Below are positions 28,120 through 35,352 of a stretch of DNA of 64,000 nt, one piece after another. Within the stretch, counting starts at the first letter, position 1, and each line of letters starts with the position of its first letter. The notes below the pieces were generated by a model, which was given only the letters and a program-made list of their open reading frames with translations, was not told the DNA's origin and did not search any database. The translations under genes and the position numbers were made by a program. The stretch is from CAZBNB01 sp964493245 (GTDB lineage Bacteria; Pseudomonadota; Gammaproteobacteria; Legionellales; Legionellaceae): assembly GCA_964493245.1 (NCBI GenBank), contig CAZBNB010000009.1, positions 18,237 to 82,236 on the forward strand. The letters run 5' to 3'.

Positions 28120-29595
28120 ATGATGATCTCACGGTGCTTACATCCATTCATTGGTGTTGTATTGGTCTTGTTTACAACAGCGGGTTTTACATCAGAAAAG
28201 CCCACCACATCATCAGTCAAACCAACCGTGTTGATTATTAAAAAAATGTCGGTAGACGTTGATGGGAAAATGACCGAACTCTTTAAGATTGAGCAACCGG
28301 ATGGTACGTGGGGTTATCGAGGGATCAAAGGCCAATTTTTTGATGCCATTGTGAAAAATACCACTGACAAACCTACAGTTGTTCATTGGCACGGCTTACT
28401 TGTACCCAACATTTACGACGGAGTTCCTTATGTCACTCAAGCCCCCATTCCTGCAGGTGGAGAGTTTCATTATCGATTTAAATTAAAACAAGCAGGTACC
28501 TATTGGATGCATTCTCATCATGACTTGCAAGTTCAACAATTTCTTTCTGCACCACTCATTATTTCCGATCCAGCAGAGAAACCAATGGGTAAAGAAGTGG
28601 TTTTATTTATTGGTGATTTTAGTTATAAAACGCCAGAAGTAATTTTTGCAAAATTAAAAAAAGGAATGACTCACATGGATCATGGTGGTGGCGCCATGAA
28701 CATGAAAATGGATATGCCGATGGATCATAACGCCATGAGCAAGCCCGATCTAACAGATGTTGAGTATGATGCATTGCTTACCAATTATCGTACACTTAAA
28801 AATCCAGAAATAGTGTCTGTAAAACCAGGTGAGGTGGTACGGTTACGTCTCATAGCAGGCTCTGCAATGACAAATTTTTTTATTAATACAGGTGATTTAC
28901 TGGGGCGTGCGATTGCGGTTGATGGCCAAAATATTAAACCCATTGAAGCACATCAATTTCAATTGGCTGTTGGGCAGCGCATGGATGTTTTGGTCAAAAT
29001 ACCTTCGGGAGAACATGTTTATCCGATTTTGGCTCAAGGTGAAGGAACAAAACTGCAAACTGGATTGATTTTAGCCACACCTAAAGCAAAAATTATTCCG
29101 CAGAAAGAACAAGCTGATGCGCTAGCTGGCGCATTAAATTATGAACAAGAATTTAAACTTCATGGAGACTTACCACTTAAGCCTAAATCACCTGGGCAAA
29201 GTCTAATCGTTAATCTTGAAGGCGACATGATGAAATATACTTGGAGCATCAACAATCAAGCATGGCCCAAAATAAAACCGCTTCACGTGACTGAAAATAA
29301 GCGCGTGGAAATGGTGTTCATCAATCACTCATCTATGGCGCATCCTATGCATTTACATGGACATGTGTTTGAAGTCACTGAGATTGATGGAAAAAAATTA
29401 AAACAAGGTGCGATGCGTGATACAGTGCTCGTATTACCCAACTCTACTGTAAAAGTGCAATTTGATGCGGATAATCCAGGGAATTGGATGATGCATTGCC
29501 ATATGCTTTATCATCAGGAAAGTGGCATGATGACCATTGTAAATTATGATGGAGTTAAAGTGCCTGATTTAAATATGACAGCTATGATGCATTAA
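28120..29595 (+). CDS. periplasmic multicopper oxidase (CopA/CueO-like)
   Basis: 491 residues with a signal peptide of about 25 residues. All four copper-binding motifs are seen in order: VVHWHG, YWMHSHHD, HPMHLHGHVFEV and WMMHCHMLYHQESGMM, so type 1, 2 and 3 sites are complete. A Met/His-rich loop (MTHMDHGGGAMNMKMDMP, about residues 187-204) resembles the extra Cu+ site of CueO/PcoA. It would oxidise Cu+ to the less toxic Cu2+ in the periplasm. It follows the small periplasmic protein by 21 bases and is followed by a cation transporter gene. Confidence 0.93.
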   Translation: MMISRCLHPFIGVVLVLFTTAGFTSEKPTTSSVKPTVLIIKKMSVDVDGKMTELFKIEQPDGTWGYRGIKGQFFDAIVKNTTDKPTVVHWHGLLVPNIYDGVPYVTQAPIPAGGEFHYRFKLKQAGTYWMHSHHDLQVQQFLSAPLIISDPAEKPMGKEVVLFIGDFSYKTPEVIFAKLKKGMTHMDHGGGAMNMKMDMPMDHNAMSKPDLTDVEYDALLTNYRTLKNPEIVSVKPGEVVRLRLIAGSAMTNFFINTGDLLGRAIAVDGQNIKPIEAHQFQLAVGQRMDVLVKIPSGEHVYPILAQGEGTKLQTGLILATPKAKIIPQKEQADALAGALNYEQEFKLHGDLPLKPKSPGQSLIVNLEGDMMKYTWSINNQAWPKIKPLHVTENKRVEMVFINHSSMAHPMHLHGHVFEVTEIDGKKLKQGAMRDTVLVLPNSTVKVQFDADNPGNWMMHCHMLYHQESGMMTIVNYDGVKVPDLNMTAMMH

Positions 29596-29642
29596 GTTAT
29601 ATCTTGGGGCACAAACCGTAAGACTCGAGAGGAATAGTTATC

Positions 29643-30218
29643 ATGAGTAACTGTGGTTGTCATTCAACAGAAATGATTGAACGTAAAGTGCTCATTGTGG
29701 CATTAGTACTGAATCTCACGATGTTTTTTGTTGGTTTAATTGCCGGAATTTTAGCTGAATCTATCAGTCTTCTCGCAGATTCATTTGATATGCTTGCTGA
29801 TGCTTCAGCATATACTATTGGATTGTTCGCAATTGGTCGTAGCTTACGGTTTAAGAAGGGTGCCGCGAGACTAAGTGGTAGTTTATTGTTTCTTTTAGGC
29901 TGTGGTGTATTAATTGAGGTAGTATATCGTGGATGGCTTGGTAGCTATCCAGAAAGCTACACCATGATTATAGTCGCTATGGTTTCTTTAATGGTTAACA
30001 CTTACGTATTACAAAAGTTAAGCCAATTCCGGCAAGGAGAAGCACATTTACGAGCTTCCTGGATGTTTACACGCGCAGATATCATTGTAAATATGGGTGT
30101 TGTTTGTTCTGGTATCTTAGTGGCTTTAACAAACTCTCGCTACCCTGATTTAATTGTCGGATTTATAGTTGGGCTTTACGTTATCAAAGAAGCCGTTAAC
30201 ATATTAAGAGATAATTAA
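29643..30218 (+). CDS. cation-transporter family (CDF-like) membrane protein
   Basis: 191 residues, mostly the six-helix membrane domain of cation diffusion facilitators, without the cytoplasmic C-terminal domain. Helix 2 has LADSFDMLADASAY, with Asp residues at the metal-site positions, and helix 5 has FTRADIIVNMGVV. A Cys/His start (MSNCGCHST) could capture metal. Short homologues of this kind occur in metal islands, so the length may be natural rather than a truncation. It is the last cargo gene, 45 bases before the right terminal repeat, and has a SD-like GAGAGGAA upstream. Confidence 0.82.
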   Translation: MSNCGCHSTEMIERKVLIVALVLNLTMFFVGLIAGILAESISLLADSFDMLADASAYTIGLFAIGRSLRFKKGAARLSGSLLFLLGCGVLIEVVYRGWLGSYPESYTMIIVAMVSLMVNTYVLQKLSQFRQGEAHLRASWMFTRADIIVNMGVVCSGILVALTNSRYPDLIVGFIVGLYVIKEAVNILRDN

Positions 30219-30263
30219 ATGCCAATTCAGACCGTAATGAGTTCAGTGTTTTAAAATTTTGTG

Positions 30264-30295
30264 CGGAAATTTCGCCGGTTCCGGGCTAGAACCCC
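30264..30295 (-). repeat. Tn3-family right terminal inverted repeat
   Basis: 32 bp ending GGGCTAGAACCCC, the reverse complement of the left repeat except for one base. It forms the outer edge of the transposon; the next base begins an unrelated transposase remnant in an open frame. Confidence 0.95.
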
Positions 30296-30695
30296 TGAAT
30301 ACCTAAGCGCAGCAGCGCCACACTGTGCAGCTCATGATGAAAATCATTGGTTAAAACAACAAAAAGAATCAATGAAACAAAGTGATTATAAATCTGTTCT
30401 CCTAGCGCTAAAGCCTTATGTCGAACCAAAAACAGTAGAAGAAAATAAAGCACCGGTGAGAGCCTGTTATCGGTATATTAACAACAGACCAAAACAATTG
30501 GATTATCAATCGGCACAAGAAAAAGGACTTCCTATTGGCTCTGGTGAAGTAGAGAGTGCTCATCGTTATGTAATACAAAAACGATTAAAAATAGCTGGCG
30601 CTTGGTGGTCTATTGAGCAAGCCAAAAGTATGCTCTCACTTAGAGTTATGCGAGCTAACAATCTATGGAATCAATATTGGAAAAATGTAGCATGA
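30296..30695 (+). pseudogene. 3' remnant of an ISKra4-type transposase gene
   Basis: The frame enters from the transposon repeat and runs for about 132 residues to TGA at 30693-30695. The sequence has the C-terminal hallmarks of ISKra4-like transposases: APVRACYRYINNR, then GLPIGSGEVESAHRYVIQKR (catalytic Glu region), AGAWWS and MRANNLWNQYW. The N-terminal two thirds are missing, cut off exactly at the Tn3 repeat. No 5' part exists on the left of the Tn3 element, so this was not a simple insertion into an IS. Confidence 0.8.
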
Positions 30696-30717
30696 GGCAA
30701 GATCGCAAACCCTCACC

Positions 30718-30755
30718 CGACGCTTCGCGTCGACCTCTCCCGCAAGCGGGCGAGG
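30718..30755. repeat. GC-rich double hairpin after the IS remnant
   Basis: Two adjacent inverted repeats: CGACG-cttcg-CGTCG (30718-30732) and a 10-base stem, CCTCTCCCGC with GCGGGCGAGG (30734-30755, one mismatch, AA loop). The segment is far richer in G+C than its surroundings and reads like the CTCTCCC...GGGAGAGG intergenic repeats seen in many bacterial genomes. The rest of the gap to 31223 is A+T-rich with no gene I can support. Confidence 0.55.
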
Positions 30756-31223
30756 TGAAACAGATTTAACCGCACTTAAAATCGCACCCCTACTCTCCTC
30801 AGAACCTCAATAAATTCCGACTCATTTGATATGAACCCATTATTATACTTTTCATCACATGATACCGACGAAATTCAGGCATGCATTTTTTTGTTTGATA
30901 GAAATAATAGAAAACTTTGAACGCTAGGCGTAAACCGTCCAAATTTATGACCTACTGAAATCAGCTGATGATGACGTTTTTGAGAAGACCCGCGAAGTTG
31001 TCTCTCTTTGAATGTTGTACTTAAAAGCATCAAAAAGAAATGAAATAATTCTTGTGCTATTTAAGCAGGTTTTAAAGCGGTTTAAGACGTTTAATATGAT
31101 TTTGATAGAATCATATTACCCAGCTTGAGAAAATTAATTGTAGATAAAATATGGAGGTTGATTTTTATCGTCATTCTGAAAATAATCGGTCTAATTGTTT
31201 TATTACAGATCAATAGAAATTTT

Positions 31224-32444
31224 CTATATATTTTCTTCTGTTGCACCTTCAGATTTTTCATTGGTTAGGGACAACTGCCGTGTTGCTTCATGTCTATCTG
31301 TTTGAGCGACATGGGTATAATGCATGGTTGTACCGACATCACTATGACCCGCATTTTCTTGAGCAACTTTGATAGGTGCGCCAGCTTGTAGCAAATAAGT
31401 CACATAACTATGGCGAAGCCAATGTGCTGAAGCCTGTCGTAATTTTGATGCACGTCTTGGTTCGTCCGGTTCAAATAAAGAGGCGCCTAAATTAAAAGTC
31501 CATCGTAAAATTTGATCAATACGCCTTGTACTAATTGATTGTTGTAAATTTTGCATAGGAATCAATGGCGTCAATTCTTTAAAAGTAGGTAGGGCAGATG
31601 GTAAGCCAATTTTAAGTCGAAAGTCACTTAATGCCTTGAGTAATTCATCTGGAATAGGAATTTCTCGAAGTTTTTGTCCTTTACCAATCACACGAATGAA
31701 CCAGTTATTTTCTCGTTGAACAAAATTTCCCATGGTATGATTAGCAGCTTCCGCAATGCGAAGACCTGTGTAAAAAAGCAAAAGAACAATATAACGCGCG
31801 CGAACCACCTGAAATTTTTGTTTCTCATCATTGATTGGATAAGATGCTAGAGCCTCCAAAACAGCTTGAATTTCAATCAGCTCTAAATAGCGGTCAATGA
31901 TATTTGGTGACGCTTTATTGCGTTTTTTACGGCGTCTATCAACGGCCAATGGATTGCCAATTAAATAATTGGATTGCACCAAATAGTTGAAAAATGAATC
32001 CAAAATGGTGAGGGTTTTATTCACCGATGCATTGCTTAACCCTTTCACAAAAGGTCGCCATGCTGGATTAATTGCACCGTCTTTCGTTTGTCTTCCGGTA
32101 CTAGGACCACACCAGGCTTTGATAGGCTCTGGGTTTTTTAAAAATTGTTGGTAATCCAAAAAATGATCCCGCCTTAAGCTTGAGATATTGATTTTAGCAA
32201 TATGAATACACCAAAGTAGTAGTCGTTCAATTTCTTTAGAGTAGGAGCGTAGTGTCTCTGGAGAATCTCTAAATTCATTAAGAAATGATGAAATGGCTTC
32301 AGCATCATTATGTGCATCAATCAATGCGGAGCCTAATTCCTTATTGTAATCATCATGAGTGAATTTAATAATCGTTGACCCCATACTAAGAGGGGTGTCA
32401 GACATGATAAACAAGGGTCGAATGCTATCAGCTGATTTATTCAT
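31224..32444 (-). CDS. tyrosine recombinase / integrase
   Basis: 406 residues. An N-terminal SAM-like core-binding domain (about 60-180) precedes the catalytic domain with FYTGLRIAE (first Arg), a Lys in VIGKGQKLREIP, HWLRHSYVTYLL (His-x-x-Arg), GHSDVGTTMHYTHV (His and the nucleophile Tyr). All six active-site positions seem kept. Its first 8 bases overlap the 3' end of a 68-residue Cys-rich protein gene. No other integrative-element genes or clear att repeats are visible nearby, so it may be an orphan or part of a small recombinase module next to the Tn3 insertion. Confidence 0.93.
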   Translation of the reverse strand: MNKSADSIRPLFIMSDTPLSMGSTIIKFTHDDYNKELGSALIDAHNDAEAISSFLNEFRDSPETLRSYSKEIERLLLWCIHIAKINISSLRRDHFLDYQQFLKNPEPIKAWCGPSTGRQTKDGAINPAWRPFVKGLSNASVNKTLTILDSFFNYLVQSNYLIGNPLAVDRRRKKRNKASPNIIDRYLELIEIQAVLEALASYPINDEKQKFQVVRARYIVLLLFYTGLRIAEAANHTMGNFVQRENNWFIRVIGKGQKLREIPIPDELLKALSDFRLKIGLPSALPTFKELTPLIPMQNLQQSISTRRIDQILRWTFNLGASLFEPDEPRRASKLRQASAHWLRHSYVTYLLQAGAPIKVAQENAGHSDVGTTMHYTHVAQTDRHEATRQLSLTNEKSEGATEENI

Positions 32445-32643
32445 GAAGTCTCGCCACTGATGAACCGCAGGTTACACAGCTTCCTTTAACAACCAGGTTG
32501 CCTTTGAATATTTCTAGATAAGCATCTGCAATGCCGCACGCTTGACGACATTGTCCGCACCATGCGTTATTGAGCAGTTTTACACGAATGTCACCAGGGA
32601 TTTTTTCCCATAATGACAATGCTTTTTTTGTGCCTTGAATCAT
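32437..32643 (-). CDS. small Cys4 zinc-ribbon-like protein paired with recombinase
   Basis: 68 residues. Two CxxC-type pairs (WCGQCRQACG and GSCVTCGSS), separated by about 25 residues, form a probable zinc ribbon; a basic amphipathic N-terminus precedes it. It overlaps the recombinase start by 8 bases on the same strand, so the two are translationally coupled. A DNA- or protein-binding accessory factor for the recombinase is a reasonable guess. I do not recognise the family. Confidence 0.7.
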   Translation of the reverse strand: MIQGTKKALSLWEKIPGDIRVKLLNNAWCGQCRQACGIADAYLEIFKGNLVVKGSCVTCGSSVARLHE

Positions 32644-32660
32644 AAAATTAATCTTAACCT

Positions 32661-33218
32661 TTATCCATAATGAATAATATCATGAAATCGCGCGAGTTTC
32701 TGTGATGTGTTTCGATAGCCATGCGTCTGATCCGCATTAAAACGCAAGCCTTCTCCTTTGTTTAAAAGTCTCCAATATCCATCAACCATAACCTCCATTT
32801 TTCCATCAACAACGACGATATGTTCAATCACACCGTGTTTATGGGGAGGGGAGAGATGCTCACATCCAGGTAGCAATTCGATAATAAATAACTCAAAATT
32901 TAATGTGCTATCAAACGGAAACAATGGAAATACACGTATCTTATCATCGATTGGATGCAAGGTCTGAGTATCTCCTACACGATGCAGAGAGGTACCGTTA
33001 TCATTAACACCATCCTCAATAAAGGATGAAAATGAGGTATGAAAACCACTAGCAATCTTCCAAAGTGTTGCAATGGTAGGGCTTGATTCTTCACGCTCAA
33101 TTTGCCCAAGCATCGCTTTAGAGACACCTGTTTCTTGGGCGGTTTTATCTAAGCTCCAGCCACGTTCGTGCCTTAATTTTTTTAAAGTGACTGAGATACG
33201 TTTGAAAATTTCTTGCAT
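32661..33218 (-). CDS. XRE-type regulator with C-terminal cupin sensor
   Basis: 185 residues. Residues ~8-65 are a helix-turn-helix (LKKLRHERGWSLDKTAQETG, then SKAMLGQIEREESSPTIATL). The C-terminal ~110 residues are a cupin with LSPPHKHGVIEHIVVVDGKM, as in the PuuR/SutR type that senses small metabolites. It is divergent from the DUF2000-AlaX pair, and two palindromes lie in the 94-bp space between them, so it very likely regulates both directions. Ligand unknown; an amino acid or amine fits the family and the neighbours. Confidence 0.88.
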   Translation of the reverse strand: MQEIFKRISVTLKKLRHERGWSLDKTAQETGVSKAMLGQIEREESSPTIATLWKIASGFHTSFSSFIEDGVNDNGTSLHRVGDTQTLHPIDDKIRVFPLFPFDSTLNFELFIIELLPGCEHLSPPHKHGVIEHIVVVDGKMEVMVDGYWRLLNKGEGLRFNADQTHGYRNTSQKLARFHDIIHYG

Positions 33219-33230
33219 AATAAAATACTT

Positions 33231-33246
33231 GTGCGTTTTAGCGCAC
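33231..33246. promoter_or_regulatory. operator-like inverted repeat 1
   Basis: GTGCGTTTTAGCGCAC: the outer arms GTGCG/CGCAC are perfect and the core is imperfect. It lies 12 bases upstream of the XRE-cupin start and shares its arms with the palindrome at 33269-33282; the two centres are 37 bp apart. Confidence 0.6.
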
Positions 33247-33268
33247 GATGTTACACTTCCTACTATTA

Positions 33269-33282
33269 TGCGTTATAACGCA
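33269..33282. promoter_or_regulatory. operator-like inverted repeat 2
   Basis: TGCGTTATAACGCA is a perfect 14-bp palindrome located 30 bases before the DUF2000 start codon. With the related repeat at 33231-33246 it is the expected layout for cooperative binding by the divergent XRE-cupin regulator. Confidence 0.7.
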
Positions 33283-33312
33283 CGAAATGTGAAGAAAGAT
33301 TGTGAGGTAATT

Positions 33313-33732
33313 ATGACAACACCATTCCCAAATAAATTGGTCGCTGTATTAAATAAAGGCATCGAGCCAGGCAAAGTGATGAATGCGCTTGCACACATGT
33401 GCATTGGTTTAGGCTCGGCCATTGGTAAAGACAAGCTTCGTCTTACGGATTATCAAGATGCTGATGGTGGCTCACACCCTTATATTTCTGAGATACCCTT
33501 TATTATTCTTTGTGATAAATCAAACAAAATACGAAAGCTGCGTGAAGAGGCCTTAACTCATCAGGTTCTGTTTAACGACTTTACAGACACCATGACTGTT
33601 GGAACTTATCAAGAGCAAATTGCACGAACAGCTCAAACTAAAGAGGAGGTGCTCATTTACTACGGAATTGTCCTGTTTGGTGAATGGGAGCTCGTTTCTC
33701 AATTAACCAAAAAGTGTTCATTGTGGCGATAA
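33313..33732 (+). CDS. DUF2000 protein (peptidyl-tRNA hydrolase 2-like fold)
   Basis: 139 residues from the ATG at 33313, which has GTGAGG upstream; a longer in-frame reading from 33073 would run through the operators and the divergent regulator gene, so it is rejected. The N-terminus KLVAVLNKGIEPGKVMNALA resembles the Pth2-like clan, in which DUF2000 is placed. The residues for catalysis are not certain. The stop abuts the next start with no gap, so it is coupled to an AlaX-like editing protein. A role with aminoacyl- or peptidyl-tRNA, or an amino-acid derivative, is an inference from the partner and the fold. Confidence 0.8.
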   Translation: MTTPFPNKLVAVLNKGIEPGKVMNALAHMCIGLGSAIGKDKLRLTDYQDADGGSHPYISEIPFIILCDKSNKIRKLREEALTHQVLFNDFTDTMTVGTYQEQIARTAQTKEEVLIYYGIVLFGEWELVSQLTKKCSLWR

Positions 33733-34374
33733 ATGATGACAAAAAAGATCTTTTGGGATAATCCCTATCTAACAGAACTCAATACTGTGGTGGAAACAGT
33801 TTGTGATAATCGCATTACATTACGAGAAACCATTTTTTATGCTTTTTCTGGTGGACAAGAAAGTGATAGTGGGACTATTGATCATTATCCTGTTTTAGAA
33901 GCCAAAAAAGAAGATAAACAAATTTATTACACATTATCCAATGATCACCAATTAAAACAAGGTGATGATGTCTTAATTAAAATAGATTGGGCGCGTCGTT
34001 ATCAATTAATGCGACTGCATTTTGCAGCAGAGGTCATCTTAGAACTGGTTTATCAACGAATTCCCAATATTAAAAAAGTTGGCGCACATATTGCACAGGA
34101 TAAAGCACGTATTGATTTTCAATGGAAGAATAATATGTCACCTTTACTTGAATCACTACAAAGAGCAGCTCAAGATATTGTTAATGCAGATGAGCTCATT
34201 GTAAGTGCCTTTAGCGATGAATTAAATGAACGCAGATATTGGAAAATTAATGCGTTCTCTCAGGTAGCATGCGGAGGAACACACATCAGACGCACCAGTG
34301 AGATTGGTCAAATTCGTTTAAAAAGACGAAATCGTGGGCAAGGGATAGAGCGTATTGAAATTTATGTGTCATGA
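33733..34374 (+). CDS. AlaX-like alanyl-tRNA editing domain protein
   Basis: 213 residues, the size of small AlaX proteins, consisting of the AlaRS second additional (editing) domain. The conserved SGGQESDSGTI segment and the zinc motif CGGTHIRRTSEIG are clear. The other zinc motif, normally HxxxH, reads LHFAAEV here, so the second His is Glu. AlaX proteins hydrolyse Ser- or Gly-mischarged tRNA-Ala in trans. It follows the DUF2000 gene without a gap and shares its operators. The ligand change may mean altered substrate or weak activity. Confidence 0.88.
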   Translation: MMTKKIFWDNPYLTELNTVVETVCDNRITLRETIFYAFSGGQESDSGTIDHYPVLEAKKEDKQIYYTLSNDHQLKQGDDVLIKIDWARRYQLMRLHFAAEVILELVYQRIPNIKKVGAHIAQDKARIDFQWKNNMSPLLESLQRAAQDIVNADELIVSAFSDELNERRYWKINAFSQVACGGTHIRRTSEIGQIRLKRRNRGQGIERIEIYVS

Positions 34375-34539
34375 GATTTTCGGGAACACATACAATTCAT
34401 CGATTTAAAAAACACAGACCTCTCCATGACGCATTATAATTGCACCCAGAAGCAATTACCTCTATAGTTTTTTTGGATTTCTATTTTTAACAGAACCTGT
34501 AATACTATAAACAACTTTTTTAAAATATTTTGGCGTGTG

Positions 34540-35352
34540 ATGTTGTATTATCTTATTATTACTACACCCGTCTTATTGGTGATCTTACGACTTTTATTAA
34601 CCAATATGCTTATCCCTCATTTTAAAAGGGTGAATAAAAGGGCACAATTAAGTCAGCGAGCTGATTGGTCAAATATAGAATACAAGATCCATGCCATGGA
34701 CTTATTGTACAAAAATGTACACGCCAAATCCTCCTCAAGGTGGTATCGATTACAACATCTTATTCAAAATAAAGAATTTATTTATGGCGAAATAGATTGT
34801 TTATCTTTTTACACTATCCTTGAGCGAGCATCTCCTTGTGAGCAGGATATCTTTTATGATTTGGGTTCTGGTTCTGGAAAAGCAGTATTAAGTGCCATGC
34901 TGTTCTTCAATGTTCATCAATCTATCGGGATTGAATTATTACCTCCTCTGTATAAACAATCATATATACAATTTGAAAAAGCCATTCGACAATTCCAGAA
35001 AAATAATAATGAGTGCCTGTCTCAAATGCAACGCATCCAATTTATCAACGATAGTTTTTTGTATTTTGACTTTAGTAATGCTGATATTATTTACGTGGCA
35101 GCCACTTGCCTTGCTGATGCCACTTGGAATGAACTCGTTTCAAAAATGGCTCTTCTAAAACCGGGTAGTCGAATTATTGTCGCTACTCGAACAATTGTAC
35201 ATGGGCACTTTGAACCTATTTATGAAGGAATAGAGTTAATGAGCTGGGGATTATGTCCTGTTAGAATATATAAAATTAAACACAAAGGCGCTTCACTGAG
35301 TACAGCGCATAGGATATATAAGTCAAAACAATTACCACATAGTCAATATTAG
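34540..35352 (+). CDS. membrane-anchored DOT1-like methyltransferase
   Basis: 270 residues from the ATG at 34540 (GTG at 34537 is an alternative). Residues ~1-22 form one hydrophobic helix. The SAM-binding part has FYDLGSGSGKAVLSAMLF, SIGIELLPPLY and later FSNADIIYVAATCLADATW, an arrangement characteristic of DOT1-like lysine methyltransferases. The closest known architecture is the single-helix ATPSCKMT/FAM173 group, which methylates lysines of membrane proteins. In Legionella an effector acting on host histones is conceivable, but the membrane anchor argues for a bacterial membrane target. Its last 77 bases overlap the convergent DUF1189 gene. Confidence 0.72.
   Translation: MLYYLIITTPVLLVILRLLLTNMLIPHFKRVNKRAQLSQRADWSNIEYKIHAMDLLYKNVHAKSSSRWYRLQHLIQNKEFIYGEIDCLSFYTILERASPCEQDIFYDLGSGSGKAVLSAMLFFNVHQSIGIELLPPLYKQSYIQFEKAIRQFQKNNNECLSQMQRIQFINDSFLYFDFSNADIIYVAATCLADATWNELVSKMALLKPGSRIIVATRTIVHGHFEPIYEGIELMSWGLCPVRIYKIKHKGASLSTAHRIYKSKQLPHSQY

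Larger units (their letters stand above)
14726..30295. mobile_element. Tn3-family transposon carrying copper/heavy-metal resistance, 15,570 bp
   Basis: Bounded by 32-bp inverted repeats starting GGGG that match at 31 of 32 positions. Inside are a full-length tnpA, a res-like region, tnpR and a cargo of eight genes for metal export and oxidation. Tn3 elements normally leave a 5-bp target duplication; here the flanks are ttaca on the left and tgaat on the right, so none is seen. The left flank is truncated ada and the right flank a truncated ISKra4-type transposase, neither continuing on the other side. This implies a deletion, inversion or recombination between copies after insertion. No metal-sensing regulator is found within the element. 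Confidence 0.93.

Noticed and set aside
14721..30300. Five-base target duplication of the Tn3 element
   Set aside because: The flanks ttaca and tgaat differ, and the genes on each side are unrelated.
30756..31223. Possible coding remnants in the AT-rich gap after the IS fragment
   Set aside because: Short frames on both strands could be read, but none shows a domain, start site or similarity that I can support.
33073..33312. An 80-codon N-terminal extension of the DUF2000 gene
   Set aside because: It would run through the two operator palindromes and inside the divergent regulator gene; the ATG at 33313 has a proper ribosome-binding site and matches the family start.
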